Assembly: GCA_014377915.1 (NCBI GenBank)
Contig: JACMOT010000168.1
Span: 1-5,566 of the forward strand
Origin: Tardiphaga sp.
GTDB lineage: Bacteria; Pseudomonadota; Alphaproteobacteria; Rhizobiales; Xanthobacteraceae
Direction: 5' to 3'
Length of the DNA: 5,566 nucleotides
The translations under genes were made by a program, and so were the position numbers. Under the pieces are notes generated by a model, which had not been told where the DNA came from, did no database searches, and saw nothing but the letters and a program-made list of their open reading frames with translations. Positions 4,966 to 5,566 of the stretch are shown piece by piece. Numbering within the stretch: the stretch's first letter is position 1; the number at the start of each line of letters is the position of its first letter.

Positions 4966-5566
4966 TTACGGATGCAGGATTACCTTGCCCATCGCCTTGC
5001 GGCCACCGAGCACCTTGAGCGCCTCGGCGGTCTGCGCCAGGGGGAAGGTACTGTCGACATGCGATGAGATCTTGCCTTCCGCGGCCCAGCTCACCAGCTT
5101 CTCGAGATTGGCGCGGTTCTTCTGCGGGTTCTTCTTTACCCAGGCGCCCCAGAATACGCCGCGGATGTCGCAGCCCTTCAGCAGCGCCAGATTGAGCGGC
5201 ATTTTGGGAATGTCGCCCGCCGCAAAACCGATCACCAGGAAGCGGCCTTCCCAGGCGATCGCGCGCAACGCGGCCTCGGCATATTTGCCGCCGACCGGAT
5301 CGAAGATGATGTTGGCGCCTTCGCCAGCCGTAATGCGCTTCAGGCCTTCCTTGAGATCCTCGGTCGCGTAGTTCAGGCCAAGCTCGGCGCCATGCTGCTT
5401 GGCGAATTCGATCTTTTCATCGGAAGACGCACAGGCGATCACCTTGAGGCCCATCAGGTGACCGAGTTCGCAGGCCGCGAGCCCGGTGCCGCCGGCGGCG
5501 CCGGGCACCGCGAGGGTCTCTCCCGGCTTCGGGCTGGCGCGGTCTTCCAGCGCATGCAGCGCGGTA
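4966..5566 (-). CDS. NADPH:quinone oxidoreductase-like medium-chain dehydrogenase, C-terminal part
   Basis: The reading frame is open to the right edge, so only the C-terminal 199 complete codons are present; the family is usually about 320-340 residues, so roughly the first 40% is missing. Numbering from the first complete codon in the window, the visible part starts in the linker before the Rossmann domain. It has the nucleotide-binding loop GAAGGTG at about 22-28, then LKVIACASSDEKIEFAK, a dinucleotide-pocket strand that could favour NADPH. NIIFDPVGG, RFLVIGFAAGDIPKMPLNL and the C-terminal GKVILHP are characteristic of the zinc-free quinone oxidoreductase (Qor/zeta-crystallin) branch. No zinc-binding cysteine cluster is seen in this part. 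The likely reaction is NADPH-dependent reduction of quinones or activated alkenes in the cytoplasm; the real substrate is unknown. It converges on the host-attachment gene, 148 bases apart. The GTG at 5508 is internal, not a start. Confidence 0.9.
   Translation of the reverse strand, partial: TALHALEDRASPKPGETLAVPGAAGGTGLAACELGHLMGLKVIACASSDEKIEFAKQHGAELGLNYATEDLKEGLKRITAGEGANIIFDPVGGKYAEAALRAIAWEGRFLVIGFAAGDIPKMPLNLALLKGCDIRGVFWGAWVKKNPQKNRANLEKLVSWAAEGKISSHVDSTFPLAQTAEALKVLGGRKAMGKVILHP

Noticed and set aside
4841..5371. A 176-codon plus-strand open frame after the host-attachment gene
   Set aside because: It runs through the inverted repeats and then antisense to the quinone oxidoreductase gene. 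It has no Shine-Dalgarno site and no recognisable motif.

Overview
The window looks like a chromosomal stretch from an alphaproteobacterium, most likely a Bradyrhizobium/Rhodopseudomonas-type member of the Rhizobiales. This rests on the high GC content, the strong GC bias at third codon positions, and the gene repertoire: an orphan TAXI-type binding protein, a 'host attachment' family protein, a Tat-exported PhoD and a small DUF1232 protein. That placement is inference; no rRNA or other marker gene is present.

Layout. Positions 1-50 hold the first 16 codons of a minus-strand translational GTPase, almost certainly typA/bipA. A 228-base gap follows. It contains a rho-independent terminator for the next gene and a small tandem repeat in the typA leader. 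Two minus-strand genes come next: a Tat-exported PhoD-family phosphatase (279-1832) and a membrane-anchored TAXI-type solute-binding protein (1920-3356). A divergent intergenic region (3357-3535) carries a 9-bp inverted repeat and an extended -10 promoter candidate. Three small plus-strand genes follow: pterin-4a-carbinolamine dehydratase (3536-3841), a DUF1232/YkvA-like protein (3928-4311) and a host-attachment family protein (4416-4817). The last gap (4818-4965) lies between convergent genes and is unusually rich in overlapping GC-rich inverted repeats. The window ends inside a minus-strand zinc-free quinone oxidoreductase-like dehydrogenase (4966 to beyond 5566).

How the genes relate. No single pathway links them. 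PhoD and the TAXI protein both act at or outside the inner membrane, but nothing shows joint function. The three small plus-strand genes are spaced by about 86 and 104 bases, each has its own good Shine-Dalgarno site, and they may be only partly co-transcribed. Shine-Dalgarno placement moves the start of all three downstream of the longest possible reading frame.

I see no mobile element, CRISPR array, tRNA, toxin-antitoxin pair or clear novel system. The points most worth a second look are the structured convergent intergenic region, the orphan two-membrane-segment TAXI protein with a cytoplasmic tail, and the operator-like inverted repeat upstream of its candidate promoter.
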